Below, piece after piece: positions 34,401-45,558 of a stretch of 64,000 bases of DNA. Under the pieces are notes generated by a model. That model saw only the letters and a program-made list of their open reading frames with translations, made no database searches and had not been told where the DNA came from. Where the stretch lies: assembly GCA_021464415.1 (NCBI GenBank), contig CM038469.1:4194501-4258500 (forward strand), written 5' to 3'. Every line of letters begins with the position of its first letter. Positions within the stretch are counted from its first letter, which is position 1. A program made the translations under genes and the position numbers. The stretch is from Lonicera japonica (taxonomy: Eukaryota; Streptophyta; Magnoliopsida; Dipsacales; Caprifoliaceae).

Positions 34401-36134
34401 AGGGTGGCAGTTTTAATTGAGGGTTTAGACGACCCTAATATTTACAATGAGGCGGAGGACCCAGAAATTGAACAACTTTTTGATGACTCTGGGTTTGCCG
34501 ACCAAACTGGACCTTCCGGTACAATACCTTCAGTTGAATTAGAGGATTTGCTCCCCATAACCATTGTAAAGGGGCAAGTCGACTTGGACGCCACAACCGA
34601 ATATCCCATCTCTGAAATGGCCATAACTAAGTTGGGCAACCTTTTTCCAAATGAAGAGGTTGCAGTAAACGAATGTGCTTTTCCCATTTTTGCTCCTTTT
34701 CCCAATGTCATTTTCTTTGAGGATTTTTTTTTGTGGCCTACCAATGTTAGGAGGCACCTAATAAGGCAGTATCGTATTCGAGTTAGTACTAAACCCAGTT
34801 GTTGTTTGCATGAAACAAGCACTGCTGAGACCTCTCTTTCCCTTTCCTCTGTCCTGATTGTGGAGACCATGGCTCCTCCTCGAACAGAGCGTTTGAATTT
34901 TCGGCAAGTTCGCCTGTTAAAAGAGAATAAGGCGGTGTTGACTTCTGAAATTGCCTAGCTGGATACTCCTTTAAAGAAGAGTAGGAAAAAGGGTGTGCCT
35001 TATGAAGGCAATATGAAGGTAGCCCCACTTGAGATTCTTCGAGTCGATAATGGGGTTACATCGTCGGATGTTATTCTGAACATCGATGTTATTGCTCCCA
35101 TGGTTTCTGAGGCAGTGACCTCTGTTAAGGGTGGCTCTTCTGCCAACTTGGCAGTTATTGATGAGGAGGTTCGTATTCCCACTTTAGTCATGGATGGCGA
35201 TATTGGTCCTGGCCCATCTGTGGATAAGGGAAAAGCAAAACTTTTCGTAGCGGAGCTGAGACTATTCTTCCTTGACAAACTAGTGACTGTCGAAGATTCA
35301 GTTATCTGTGATCCCAAAGTTGACCGTGCCATGATTACATATATGTCCCTCCTCAAGGATCAGGAACTGCTACAGCAAGAAAACCCCTGCTGACCTGGGA
35401 ATGAGAATTTTTTGATATTTTGCCGAGGTAAAACACCCCTATCACCTTTATATTTTCTCATCAATTATGAATTTATTTTAATGCTTATGTAATAATTGTT
35501 GAGCTTGTAGATCGGTGCACGCTTCTCCTAACTTGAGCTGAAGCGCATGCAAGAGCTGAAGAGAGCAAAGGCTGTTAAGAAAGAGAGGAAGGCTAAGATC
35601 AATAAACAACGTGCCTTGATCGCTGAACTGTTGGAGGCACAGGTTGCCCAAGGTAATGAACTTTCTGCTCTCAAGGCTTCCTACCAAGAACAGACTTTCA
35701 GCCTTGATGAAGTCAAGAATGCTTTGGGGGCTGAAAAGTTGGCTAGAGAGAGTGCTGGGTTGATGGCTAAGGGTGATGTTGCTGAACTGAATCGAGTTAG
35801 GGAGAAGCATGCCTCAAACGTGGTTCAATTAAAAGAAAAGCATGCCTCCGAAATATCCCAACTGAGTTCTCGTCATGGATCTGCTCTGGTTGATGAGTGG
35901 AACGGTGGCTATAACGAGGCGCTAGATGACTGCACGTCCAAGATGTCTAAACTCAAGGATCTTATTTACTAAGGCGGGTACAAACTTGGTCTTAAGCGTG
36001 CTACTCTCCTCTTCGATCATGAACTGTATGGTCGACCTGCGTTGTGCCCACCTGATCTTTATAATGCCAAAGTCTCTTTTGATTCTAAAGAGGATGAGGA
36101 TGCATCTCCTGCTAGTCCCCCTCTCAAAGTTTAA
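31480..36134 (+). pseudogene. Putative gypsy-type transposon domain gene (PF04195-like), broken
   Basis: The 5' part spells the hallmark of this plant family: a YFRQAGLRF segment, a one-base frameshift, then FDPLLVNFL...PNTVRIILGL and a W-D-I region (31,530-31,780). A solo LTR then splits the gene. After it, with probable introns, comes a long frame at 34,263-35,393 of acidic, low-complexity character. A coiled coil rich in K/E/A/L follows (35,547-35,972), then LGLKRATLLFDHELYGR..., typical of the family's C-terminus, ending at 36,132-36,134. TAG at 34,956, TGA at 35,391 and TAA at ~35,970 are all in the same frame, so it is dead unless spliced around. A likely intron lies at ~35,433-35,511. 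The role of the family is unknown; it rides with gypsy-like elements. Confidence 0.65.
31787..33728 (+). repeat. Solo LTR of a Ty3-gypsy element
   Basis: TGTAACACCC...GTTACA ends, 1.94 kb, no internal region. It carries ACCGGT repeats (31,850; 31,871; 31,913; 31,997), like the LTR at 3,042-5,064. It sits between two parts of the PF04195-like gene. The 5-bp flanks (gcccc / acctc) do not match, so the insertion may have been rearranged after solo-LTR formation, or an edge is misplaced. Confidence 0.65.
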
Positions 36135-36411
36135 TAACTGCGTCATAAGAGCATATCTTTGTATTTTGTCCAATCTTGGATTCTCTCTTTCTGTATGCTT
36201 TTGATATAATAAAATTTTGGATTGGCCTTCAATTTGTTGCATTCTACGATTGATTTTTTGTTAATTTCCAAATCGATGTTATTATGGTGTTGCCCCTCAA
36301 GACACAAAGTGTGTGTTACTACGTGGAGCAGGCAGTGCTTCGTGGATTGATATCGCGTAACACTTCACGTTCAATCTCTAAAGTAGTTTTAACAAATCGC
36401 CAAAATATTTA

Positions 36412-37125
36412 AATAATGCCCCTCAGGGCTCAAGTGTTCATCTCGCCCTATGGTAGATAACACTTATGGCTTAAGTAGTTAAAAGTTTTAAATAATGCTC
36501 CTAGGACACAAGTGTTCATCTCGGCTTATGGCAGATGACACTTGTGGCTTAAATAGCCAACATTTTTTAAATAATGTCCCTTGGGCACAAGTGTTCATCT
36601 CAGCCTAGAGGAGAAGGGTTGGCCTAGTGGTAGGCAACCCCCGCCCTTGTCTTGAGGTCAAAGGTTCGACTCATAAGGGTGGGTGGGGTTTTTTTTTTTA
36701 TTTGTAGGATTGAGGGAGAGACTTAGACCGCCCTTAATTTAAAAAAAAAGTGTTCATCTTGGCCTATTACAGATGACGCTTGTGGCTTAAACAACCAAAA
36801 GTTTTGAAATAATGCCCTTTAGGCATAAGTGTTCATCTCGGCTTATGGTAGATGACGCTTGTGGCTTAAACAGCAAAATTTTTTGAAATAATGCCCCTTA
36901 GACACAAGTGTTCACCTCGGCTTATGGTAGAGGACGTATGTGGCTTAAACAGCAAAAAGTTTTGAAATAATGCCCCTTTGGACGCAAGTGTTCATCTCGG
37001 CCTATGGCAGATGACACTTATGGCTTAAACAACCAAAAGTTTTGAAATAATGCCCCTTTGGGTGCAAGTGTTCATCTCGGCCTATGGCAGATGACACTTG
37101 TGGCTTAAACAGGCAAAAGTTTTTG
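36412..37125 (+). repeat. Tandem array of ~80-bp hairpin units
   Basis: The unit starts 'aataatgcccct' and recurs at 36,412, 36,491, 36,571, (SINE-interrupted unit), 36,808, 36,886, 36,966 and 37,046. Each holds 'caagtgttcatct' and, about 11 bases later, 'agatgacacttg', which pair into a stem of about 12 bp with one bulge. A SINE interrupts one unit. The array lies directly downstream of the transposon-domain gene. Confidence 0.85.
36608..36749 (+). mobile_element. tRNA-derived SINE, full-length copy
   Basis: This is a 142-bp element with an A-box-like tggcctagtggtaggc at ~36,620 and a B box ggttcgactc at 36,663-36,672. A T-rich patch, 'ttaattt' and an A9 tail follow. Flanking direct repeats gtgttcatctcagccta (36,591-36,607) and gtgttcatcttggccta (36,750-36,766) are 17 bp with two mismatches. 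It shares its body with the shorter copy at 14,483. Confidence 0.85.
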
Positions 37126-37439
37126 ATTAGCTAAAACGGCGTCGTGCTTAATATGCAATCAGTTCATGGGAATTATACCACTTATGCGCATTAGATGCAC
37201 GTGCACTGATAACGTGCTTATCCTTTGTGCGAATTGCTTGTCGCCTTTAATGGGAAGTTGTACGTTTTGCCACGTGGCTGTTAGAGAGGGAATGTGTTGT
37301 TTTTCGAAGTGCACGTCTATTTTAAATTGATTACACCCCTCGTAAATCGTCGTCTGCTCTAGTTATAAATATGCCCTTCTATCCTATCAGTTGTCATTCT
37401 TGATTTTCATTATATGTTCATTTTACACCATATACTAAA

Positions 37440-37640
37440 GGATTGGGAGAAATCCAGGTAAGGCGAAGAGTTCCTACCATCCGCCGGTGACCCACAATAT
37501 TACGAATACCCTTTCACATAGGGTAGAAGTTCTTGAACAAAAGGTTCGGAGACTGGAGAGAGATATCCCTCGGATGGTTAGAATCATCTAGGATCTGGAG
37601 AGACGTTTGGCCGCCGTGACCGCATAAAATGATCAACAAT
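37440..37640 (+). pseudogene. Small coiled-coil reading frame remnant
   Basis: One frame gives a heptad-like, charged stretch (HRVEVLEQKVRRLERDIPRM, then a TAG, then DLERRLAAV). It may be a short coiled-coil protein fragment of the element carrying the upstream transposon-domain gene. No domain recognised. Confidence 0.3.
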
Positions 37641-38963
37641 GGGAAAGGCTTGGGTAGGAGGAAGAAGAATAAGATAAGGGAATATATACCTCGACCCTAT
37701 CGAAAATACATGTTTCCCATATATTTTCAATGGTTGAGGGTTCGTCGCCTTAAAACAGACAATATTTCCCTCTTTTTTTCTTCAACTGTTCCATCAGTTC
37801 TTACCTCCCCTCCCTCCGAACATGTTAAGTTTCATCTTCTTCCACTTGCTTGAGTTCTTCTTGGGTTGGATTTATTTGGCCAATCCAGGGTTTTTATGGA
37901 GCTTAAGGTAGTTATTAAAATTTATGACAAGTTGCGCTTAGCGTCACGGCTGTTTGTCAAGTAGTGGGATAATTTTTTAAGGAAAACGTCCTTCACTGTG
38001 TTATTTTCAGTTTGTAGTATGCGATCAATTGGACCTCGAAGTCCCACCATTGTAACCCTTTTATATGAATGAAAGAGTACTATTTTGTTCTATAAACTTT
38101 TGTTTTCTATTTTGGTTTCCTCTGTGAATGTCTGGATGCTTGTAGTTGAATCACTGTCATTAAACCATATCTTTTGTGAATGGACTCCAAATATGAAACA
38201 TTTCATCTCGAATAACACTTACTTATATTGAGGAAATCGTAATGAGTTCTAAAAATAAAAAATAGAATCTCTTTGTTTGATGTGGGCAAAAATACCGTGT
38301 GTATGCCAGTCGAGGTTCAAACATCCTAGACTCTGAGTCGTTTCATTCCAAATGGATCTAAACCAATTTATGTAAAGTTTTTGATGTATTCTAGCAAGAA
38401 CGTTGACGAAATAATAATAAATTATGGTTCAAACAACTTTGAATTAGGGTCCCCTAGCCTTGAGTGCATCGTAATTTTTATAAACCACCTACAGCGGTCC
38501 TATTGATATTTCAACGAAGTCATAACCCCAACGAACTTTAGTTGTTTATGTCTGGACATCTCTGAGTAAGTTTAACTAAATGTAATTGACCTCAGTTTGC
38601 AGTCATTATTTTAACCCACAATCTAGTGAGAAAGAAAACAAGGTTTCGGCTTACCAGACTTCTTGTAGAGGGAGATTATCACTCATGTAATCCATGTGTC
38701 ATGTCCTGATTGGCTTGTTACAGGCAAGTTTGAAGCCCCATATGCGATTTTAATCGTCGCGACGTAACTCCTTCCCAAGGAAACCTTTTAAGTGAAACGC
38801 TGCCTCGATTTGTCATAAATGAATCATGGTCTTTCGTTTTTCTAAGCCACCTTTTATTTATATTTATACGAGTTCTATTTCCTTTACTCCTTCCATAACC
38901 TTTTTTAATTTTTCTCTACTCACAATTTTATTCTAGAGATACATTTTCATAACTTTGAACTTC

Positions 38964-39316
38964 ATGGAGGATCAATACAATGGTGCCTGTTCAAACAATC
39001 CTGGTGGTTATAATGCCGCATATCCCCTCCCTTCTCATTTCATTACTTTCGGGGTGGTATCAGAGAGGATCAATTGACTCCAACTAGAGTTAGCCGAGTG
39101 TACCTTCAAACTGGAGGGGCTCGTCAGAAGTTAGATAGGGCCTTGGTTGACGGGGCACATGCTGTCGCAGAGATTGCTAGTCTAAGGACTGCTCTGGACT
39201 TGGTGAGCCAGCTCCAGGAGCGCTAAGAGAGGATTGATAGTACCATGAGATAATGGTACAATGCCATTGTTGTAGAGAGGAATGCCATTCGGGCAGAGCC
39301 AAGGCGTCGGGATTGA
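38964..39316 (+). pseudogene. Second small coiled-coil reading frame remnant
   Basis: It opens with an ATG (MEDQYNGACSNNPGGYNAAY) and, after a frameshift near 39,050, continues as ELAECTFKLEG and AHAVAEIASLRTALDLVSQLQER, a strong heptad pattern. It has the same general layout as the frame at 37,440. Function unknown; likely part of the same degenerate element. Confidence 0.35.
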
Positions 39317-39879
39317 GCCTCGGTTCCTTTCACACATTTTTCTTTATTTTTTTGTGACGTCAAAGGCTTTTTATGTACACAGCATTTTGAATCAATATAC
39401 ATTTGTGTATACATATATGTGTGTGTTTAATTTTTATTTTGCGGCATTGTTGTGTTACATACAAATTGTTAATCGTGGAAACTTTTACACTCATACAAAA
39501 TAAATTTAAGACTTTCCTCTTAGTCTTTCCAAATCCAAGGAACTCTAAGTATTGGTTAAATGTTTATTAATCATGATTTTCACTTTAAAAAAAATATGAC
39601 AGTTAAATCAACTTCATCTTAGTTGGCATGTTTCAGCCTTTGATCTACTGTAGGCACTGACTTTTGCAACGACTTAATCATGCCTGCAAAATTTACGAAG
39701 TGCTTTTATTACACTTGGCATTTGTACTAACCTAAACAGGCTTGCAAGGCCGGTTACCCGGTGGTAATTTTCGTTTTTGAGAGAACGGTGTCGATATACT
39801 CTTGACGAAAGTATCAACCCATGTGTTTGGCTCAAACAGCCCTGCTTTTTCAGCATGTTCGTTTCGGTAAACTTCGGCC

Positions 39880-41160
39880 GATACAAAATCTGCCCCCATT
39901 AGTGGTATTTGTGACTCGACGAAAATAACACGAGTTATTACACCCAAGTGCAGGTGGTTGGTCAAGTAATAAATACTCGGTAAGTCCGAGGTCGATTCAC
40001 GGGGAAGAGGGTATTTCTTTGAGTTAGGAAAGTGTCTTTCAAGAGGAATATGAGAAAGAAATATGGAGATAAAGTAATATAGATTGGTAACTAAAGTAAC
40101 TAGTAGCAATAAAACTAAATAAAACATGCAACTAAAACTAATCTTGAAAGTAGCAAAACATTACTATGCTTAGTGAAACTAAACTAACATAATATGAACA
40201 TGAAATAAAGCTAAATAGAATAAATAATAAAAATAGCATACTAAATTAATTAAACGCGTGAAAAACTTTAACTAAAATTAAGAATAAAAAGCGCTAGGGG
40301 TATCTATAAGTTTCGGGCAACACAACGGGCAATTCAAAGGACCGTGAATCCTTTTATAATTATTTTTTCTTTAAAAATCAGCCTACTTTTCACAAGCTAA
40401 TTGATCTCATAAACTCATATTTTTCACAATAATTCATGCGTGAAATGAATTATACGTACCAATACTAATTATGAAATCAATTTGCATTACTTAATTTTAC
40501 CGAAAACACTTGTTTATTAAAGTGAAGTAGTGTTTGACAATACAAAACCTTTTATTAAAAGTGAATTTAGAAAAATTAATTAAACGCCACAATTTAATTC
40601 AAATAGGTTAAAACATGATTAAAACTAAATTTGAACTAAAACGGGTGGTGAAAATACAAAATTGGTGATTTTGGTATCAAAAATTAAATATTAAAATTAC
40701 TACTAAAAATAGCCCACTATAGTTTGAAATTATAAAGATACAAAACCAATTAATTTAGAGAGTATAGACCGCTCTCTAAGTCAACTAGTTAGGGTTTAGT
40801 GCAAAAAATAACAATTCAAACTAGTTTAGTTCTTTTGTCGAAAAGATTTTATTAAATTGATTATAAAAATATGTGATTAGCATACCAGGATAATAATTTA
40901 ATAAAAATCAGATTTATAACGACCTATTAACCTATAAAAAATTAATTATAATTGAATTCGGGTCTAAAAATTACCGCGTCGGCATACACGTTCCTTACGG
41001 ACCCCTAACTAACGAATTAGCCAAACATATCTAATAAATTCATGGACAATAAATTACGTAAAAAGAAACAGCGCATAAAAGTTTATAAATTGTAGTCTAA
41101 ATAAAGTAATAAGCATGCAAAATTTATACTAATAATTAACAAAGTATTAACTAAAATTTA
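39880..41160. repeat. Unclassified dispersed-repeat-like DNA
   Basis: It contains 'gagttattacacccaagtgcaggtgg' and 'ggtaagtccgaggtcgattcacgggg', sequence of a kind I have seen repeatedly in plant repeats, followed by ~1.1 kb of AT-rich sequence with 'aactaaa' motifs. No ends or coding region can be fixed. Confidence 0.3.
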
Positions 41161-41164
41161 TATT

Positions 41165-41460
41165 GAACCTTAAAAAGGTATAGCAAAATGAGGGGCTTAG
41201 CTTCGTTCAACTTCTAATCCTATGAAAATTAAGTTAAAACTGGTCCCTTCGATCATTTATTATTGTACCAAATTATAAATATCTAATGTTTTACTTAGAA
41301 AAAGGGTTAGCTTTAATTTGGGATGGCATTGTTGCCAAAACAATGTACAATTTTAGATGTATATGGTACAATTTCTCAAAGTAGTATTATATTTTGGCAA
41401 ATATATAATTATTTTGGCAAAAAATGTACCCACTTTACTCACTTTTAAACAGACTTGGCT
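41165..41460. repeat. Block shared with 26,840-27,120
   Basis: Second copy of the block found upstream of DOX exon 1, same orientation. No DOX exon 1 is present next to it (40,900-41,160 was checked), so if it derives from a gene duplication only the flank survives. Confidence 0.55.
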
Positions 41461-44350
41461 CCTCTCCTTTGTCCTTTCGATTCAATTTTATTTAAGGGAA
41501 TCTAGTTCGAGGGTTAAATGGATGAATTTTTTCATGCAATGTGGTGGAGATGATCTCTACAATGAGTAGATCATATCCACAAAATTTTATCAAGAAATTC
41601 AAACCCCAAGTGAAGATAATGAAATTTTGATACATTTGTTCATTTTCAATCGTTCAAATTCTAGATCATCATCTCACCCATTTCTAAACTGAATCCTTCA
41701 ATGAAATTTTGTGAAGATGATCTAGTCATCATAGAGATCATTTCTAGAAAAAATTTCATAAAAAAAAATCATCTGTTTAGTCCTCAATCTAGTCCTCCTT
41801 GGACGGAATTGAACCTAAAGAGAATGGAGAGAAGCCAACTCCCTTTTGAACAAACTGATATTGCATTGCGGTATATTGATGATATTTTTTGTGTGTTGTT
41901 TGGTGGGGGTGGGGGGTTATGCATTCAAGATGTTGTGTTGTCTGCGTTACTTTAACGTAATACCACAAATATTCATGTAAAATTTTTGTACAATATGTAG
42001 GAAATTATAAAGAATTGTACGGAATGCACCTCCAGCCTCATAGTTTGCCGATTTTGCTGCTAACTCGCCGGAGAATTACTTTTCCGGATAAATTCAAACA
42101 TGTAAATAAAAGAGGGGCTACTGGAATAATAAAGTGTTACTCTGGCAAAAGGGGACCTCGCCGAAAAAGTGTATGATGAAGGTGGAAAGGTTGCGGAAAC
42201 AATTGAAGGGATTGTTATGATTATATTTAAGTTAAACTAGTGGCCCACATATTTAAGTGACATGTTTTTATTGGCTTTGAGGATTGCCAAGTTACATGTT
42301 TTTATTACTTGCCAAACTAGTTGAATAGTCGTTTCATTTTGGTAGGGGTAACAGTTATAGAAATCACATAAAAATATGTGATGAGACAAAACAAAATTGG
42401 CACAAAATTAACATGAGAATATTCTTGTTCATCTAGAGATTTTGACAGTTTGTTGTGTATCATATTCGTGTTTAAATCTTAGAACGGAATTGATATGAAA
42501 TTATAATTATGTCACGTTAACTGTGTCCGGTGGTGTTAATGGTGTGTAAATGAGAGAACTTTTATTCCATTATCTTTGAGCATTGCCAAATGGCATGTTT
42601 TTACTGGCTTGTCAAACTAGTACAATAGTTATCTTATTTTGCCACTCTCTTACCTTAAGGGTCCATTGGGTTCGAGTTTTTAGTGATTCTTGAAATCCTA
42701 ATTTTCCTTCCGGAGAGGATGCCATTGTTTGGTTCATGTTTTAACAAGGAATTTAGGATTCCAAGGAGAGGTGAATTCCCCCAAAGTAGGATATTTTATT
42801 CCTTTCTAAAATGGGGGGAAACTAAATTTTATTCCTGGAATCCAGCCCTCCTTATATGTTCTGACTAAAATAACCTTTCTATTTATAAATAACAAATCAA
42901 ATTTCCATCTATATCCTACCCCTCTTTTAACCCAAGGCTTTATATCAGTATCGTATCTTTTCACTTCCCATATTTCTATGCCACAGGAAGCTCGAAGAAT
43001 AGAAGACTCGTAATCTCCACCACTCGAACCAAGGTCAGTGAATCTATTTCCTTTATCTATTCTTCTCCAGATCAACTACTACCCCTTCAGATTTGCTATT
43101 ACTGGTTGTAGATTGTTTGATTGAGCACTATGTGTACATATATATATGTATATATATAATAGTTCTTACCCCAATTTCTATGTCTAAGTTGGATTTGTAT
43201 ATATCTATATATATACACGTATATATGTTGTTAAGATCCATATATGTTATATATATTGAGGCTCTAAAATGGGATTTTAGAAAAAAAAATTAATGAAGCA
43301 AGCCTTTCTCATCCTCTACCAAGCTTTAATGGCAGTATTTTATTTTTGAGAGAGAGAGAGAGCGAGAGAGTTTTGGTTGGTCACAAAAAAATATACCGTA
43401 GCTGGTAAACTTCCAAAAATAATTTAATAAGGAAATAGGGATTTTGAATTAGATTTTAGCTTGGATTTCAAAATCTTGTTTTTCCTGCCTAACATTTGCA
43501 CACCCATATTATTCCACAATATAAAGAAAATGAATACAATTATTATTAAATTATGAGAAGTTAGCAAATGAAAGTGTCAAAGTGATTTGGTGAGATCAAT
43601 TCCATCTTTTCCTTGTATTTTTATGGAAATTCTTTTTTACCTGCCCGCCAAAGAATTTTATGCTATGGAAATCTTACAAGATAATAGACTAATCTCTTTT
43701 TCAATTTATAGACCCAGAAAAAAATCATCATATCTAATTTCTGTGATATCAAAAGTCCAGTTTGCTAAGTACTTATTTTTTTGAAAAAATGGTAATCATA
43801 ATAGGCAATCAAAAGAAAGATGCAAATCGAGCATGGTTTTCTCTGCGCGTGCTCATATGCTGTTAGATTTGTATGTCTAACCCGGTTTAAATAAGTAAAA
43901 AAAAAATATTAAGGAATGTGTCAAAGTTATGAAGCTATTGTTTGCAAGTGCAAGACTCCTTTCCACTGTTTTGGATTTTTTTTTTTCAATTTATAGTACT
44001 GCCAAAGTATACGCCGTCTTTATCTCTTCTCATAATAACAATAATTCTCAAGAGTTAGGTTTTTTTTCTATTGATAGAGAAAAAAATCTTGATGATACTG
44101 TAGCCCACACTCAGTGCAAGATTTGATGGCGGAAGGAATACGATAGAAGATCTTTAGGTTTTCAGTACTGTAGTCGTAAGTCAATCGTAATTTTTGAACG
44201 CACCGTTGGATCAGGTTGATTTTTGGATATGTCGTTCAGAACACAAAGTTATTACAATTATGTGTAAAGTCAGGACAATTAGAAGTCATTTCGATAGCGA
44301 AAACGATCTATTTTCGTAGCCCAGCGAGAATTGAAAAATCTGACCATATC
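41461..44350. other. No gene recognised
   Basis: AT-rich DNA. The motif 'catgttttta.tggcttg.caaactagt' occurs at 42,260, 42,297 and 42,595, a local duplication. A TATATA-rich tract lies at 43,138-43,258 and a GA tract at 43,350. A MITE-like start 'gggtccattgggttc' at 42,659 has no partner end that I could find. Confidence 0.35.
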
Positions 44351-44489
44351 GCAATTTGATGCTTTCAAACCCTAGTCTCCTCGTATGGATTCTCTACATG
44401 ATCCACAAGGCGAAATCTCTTTATTCTTACAGGGTTTTAGCAAAAGTTTTTTGTTCAATCTATACGCAATATCAAAACAGTCATTTATT

Positions 44490-45550
44490 TATGTCTCTAT
44501 CACCTTGGGCTCTGCCCACCCTAGAAGAAATGCATCACTTATTAATAACCGTTAGTCAAAGCCTGGCCCGCATCACTACTAAGCAGCAAAACACCCGGGT
44601 CCGAATAGAAGAATGGATAGCCAAACAAACTATACTGACAGGTTTCGAACGATCTCTTCCAAACCAAGATATGAATCAGGGGCAGGCCTTACGTGCACAA
44701 GTGTTGAATTTACAAGTTAAACATATGAGCCAGGAAGCAGAAATGGCTCGATAAGTGCCACCTTCCAACCGGGGAACCCTTCCACACCAAACAATTCTCA
44801 TCAAGCCCAATCCCAATAACTAGGTCCAATGGGCCCTAGATTCTGGCCCCAACTATCAACAACAAGAACGGCCTATCACATGGCCGCAACCTCCAGGCCT
44901 GTCGGGCCCAACACCAGCCTCCGTGGACACCATAAAAGAATTTCCTAATTTGAATAGACTCCGAGCGGCATATGCAGAATCAATAGTAGCAAGAGAACAA
45001 CCAGAAGAGTCATCTAGAGAGATTGAAGAATAGAAAAAATTGAAAGAGCATATGCAAATTCTTCAAAAAGGGATTTCGTCAATGAAAGAGGCCAACGAGA
45101 TCATAGACATGAATGAGTTCTCCCTCTACCCCAAAGCAAGACTACCGCAGGAGTTCAACCTTCTTTTTATTACTAAATTCACTGCATAACCCCCCCCCCC
45201 CCCCCCGAAAACACATCTGCAATCATATATCTGATCCATGCAAGTATCTGGCTGTGGAGAACTCGAGTTGGCCCAAGCATTTCATATGACTCTCACGGGG
45301 GCAGTCCTAAGATGGTTTTTTTTATTTAGAGAAGCACCACACGAAAACTTGGGGGGATATTGTCAAAGAATTCATGACTAAATACGGGTCCAATGAAGAT
45401 TTGAAAATCACCCATAAACACTTAGAGAAAGCCAAACAGGGTGAGAAAGAGAGCTTCAGTGATTTTGTTACCCATTTGAGAGAAATGGCCTCCCAGATGT
45501 CCAAACGACCAGACGAGGAAGAATAGTTGAAGATAATTCAGAAAAACTTC
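44490..45550 (+). pseudogene. Tat/Ogre-like Ty3-gypsy gag, 5' part
   Basis: Reading frames with several stops give a gag of the Tat/Ogre kind. SLYPKARLPQEF lies near 45,125, FHMTLTGAVLRWF near 45,280 and WGDIVKEFMTKYGS near 45,350. The KQGEKESFSDFVTHLREMA part of the retrotransposon gag domain follows at 45,430. Upstream frames (44,490-44,754) are charged, with no recognised domain. A run of 17 C at 45,190 breaks it. The hAT element is inserted at 45,559, and gag continues after it. Confidence 0.7.
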
Positions 45551-45558
45551 ACTCCGGC

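Noticed and set aside
34442..34870. 142-codon minus-strand frame opposite the 34,263 frame
   Set aside because: Shadow of the plus-strand frame, which continues into the coiled-coil and family C-terminus; no motif on the minus strand.
36620..36672. tRNA gene, because of A- and B-box sequences
   Set aside because: No cloverleaf or anticodon arm can be drawn; the A tail and target duplication show a SINE.
36412..37125. Regular hairpin repeats resembling a CRISPR array
   Set aside because: Units are directly adjacent with no unique spacers, in a plant nuclear context; it is a tandem repeat.
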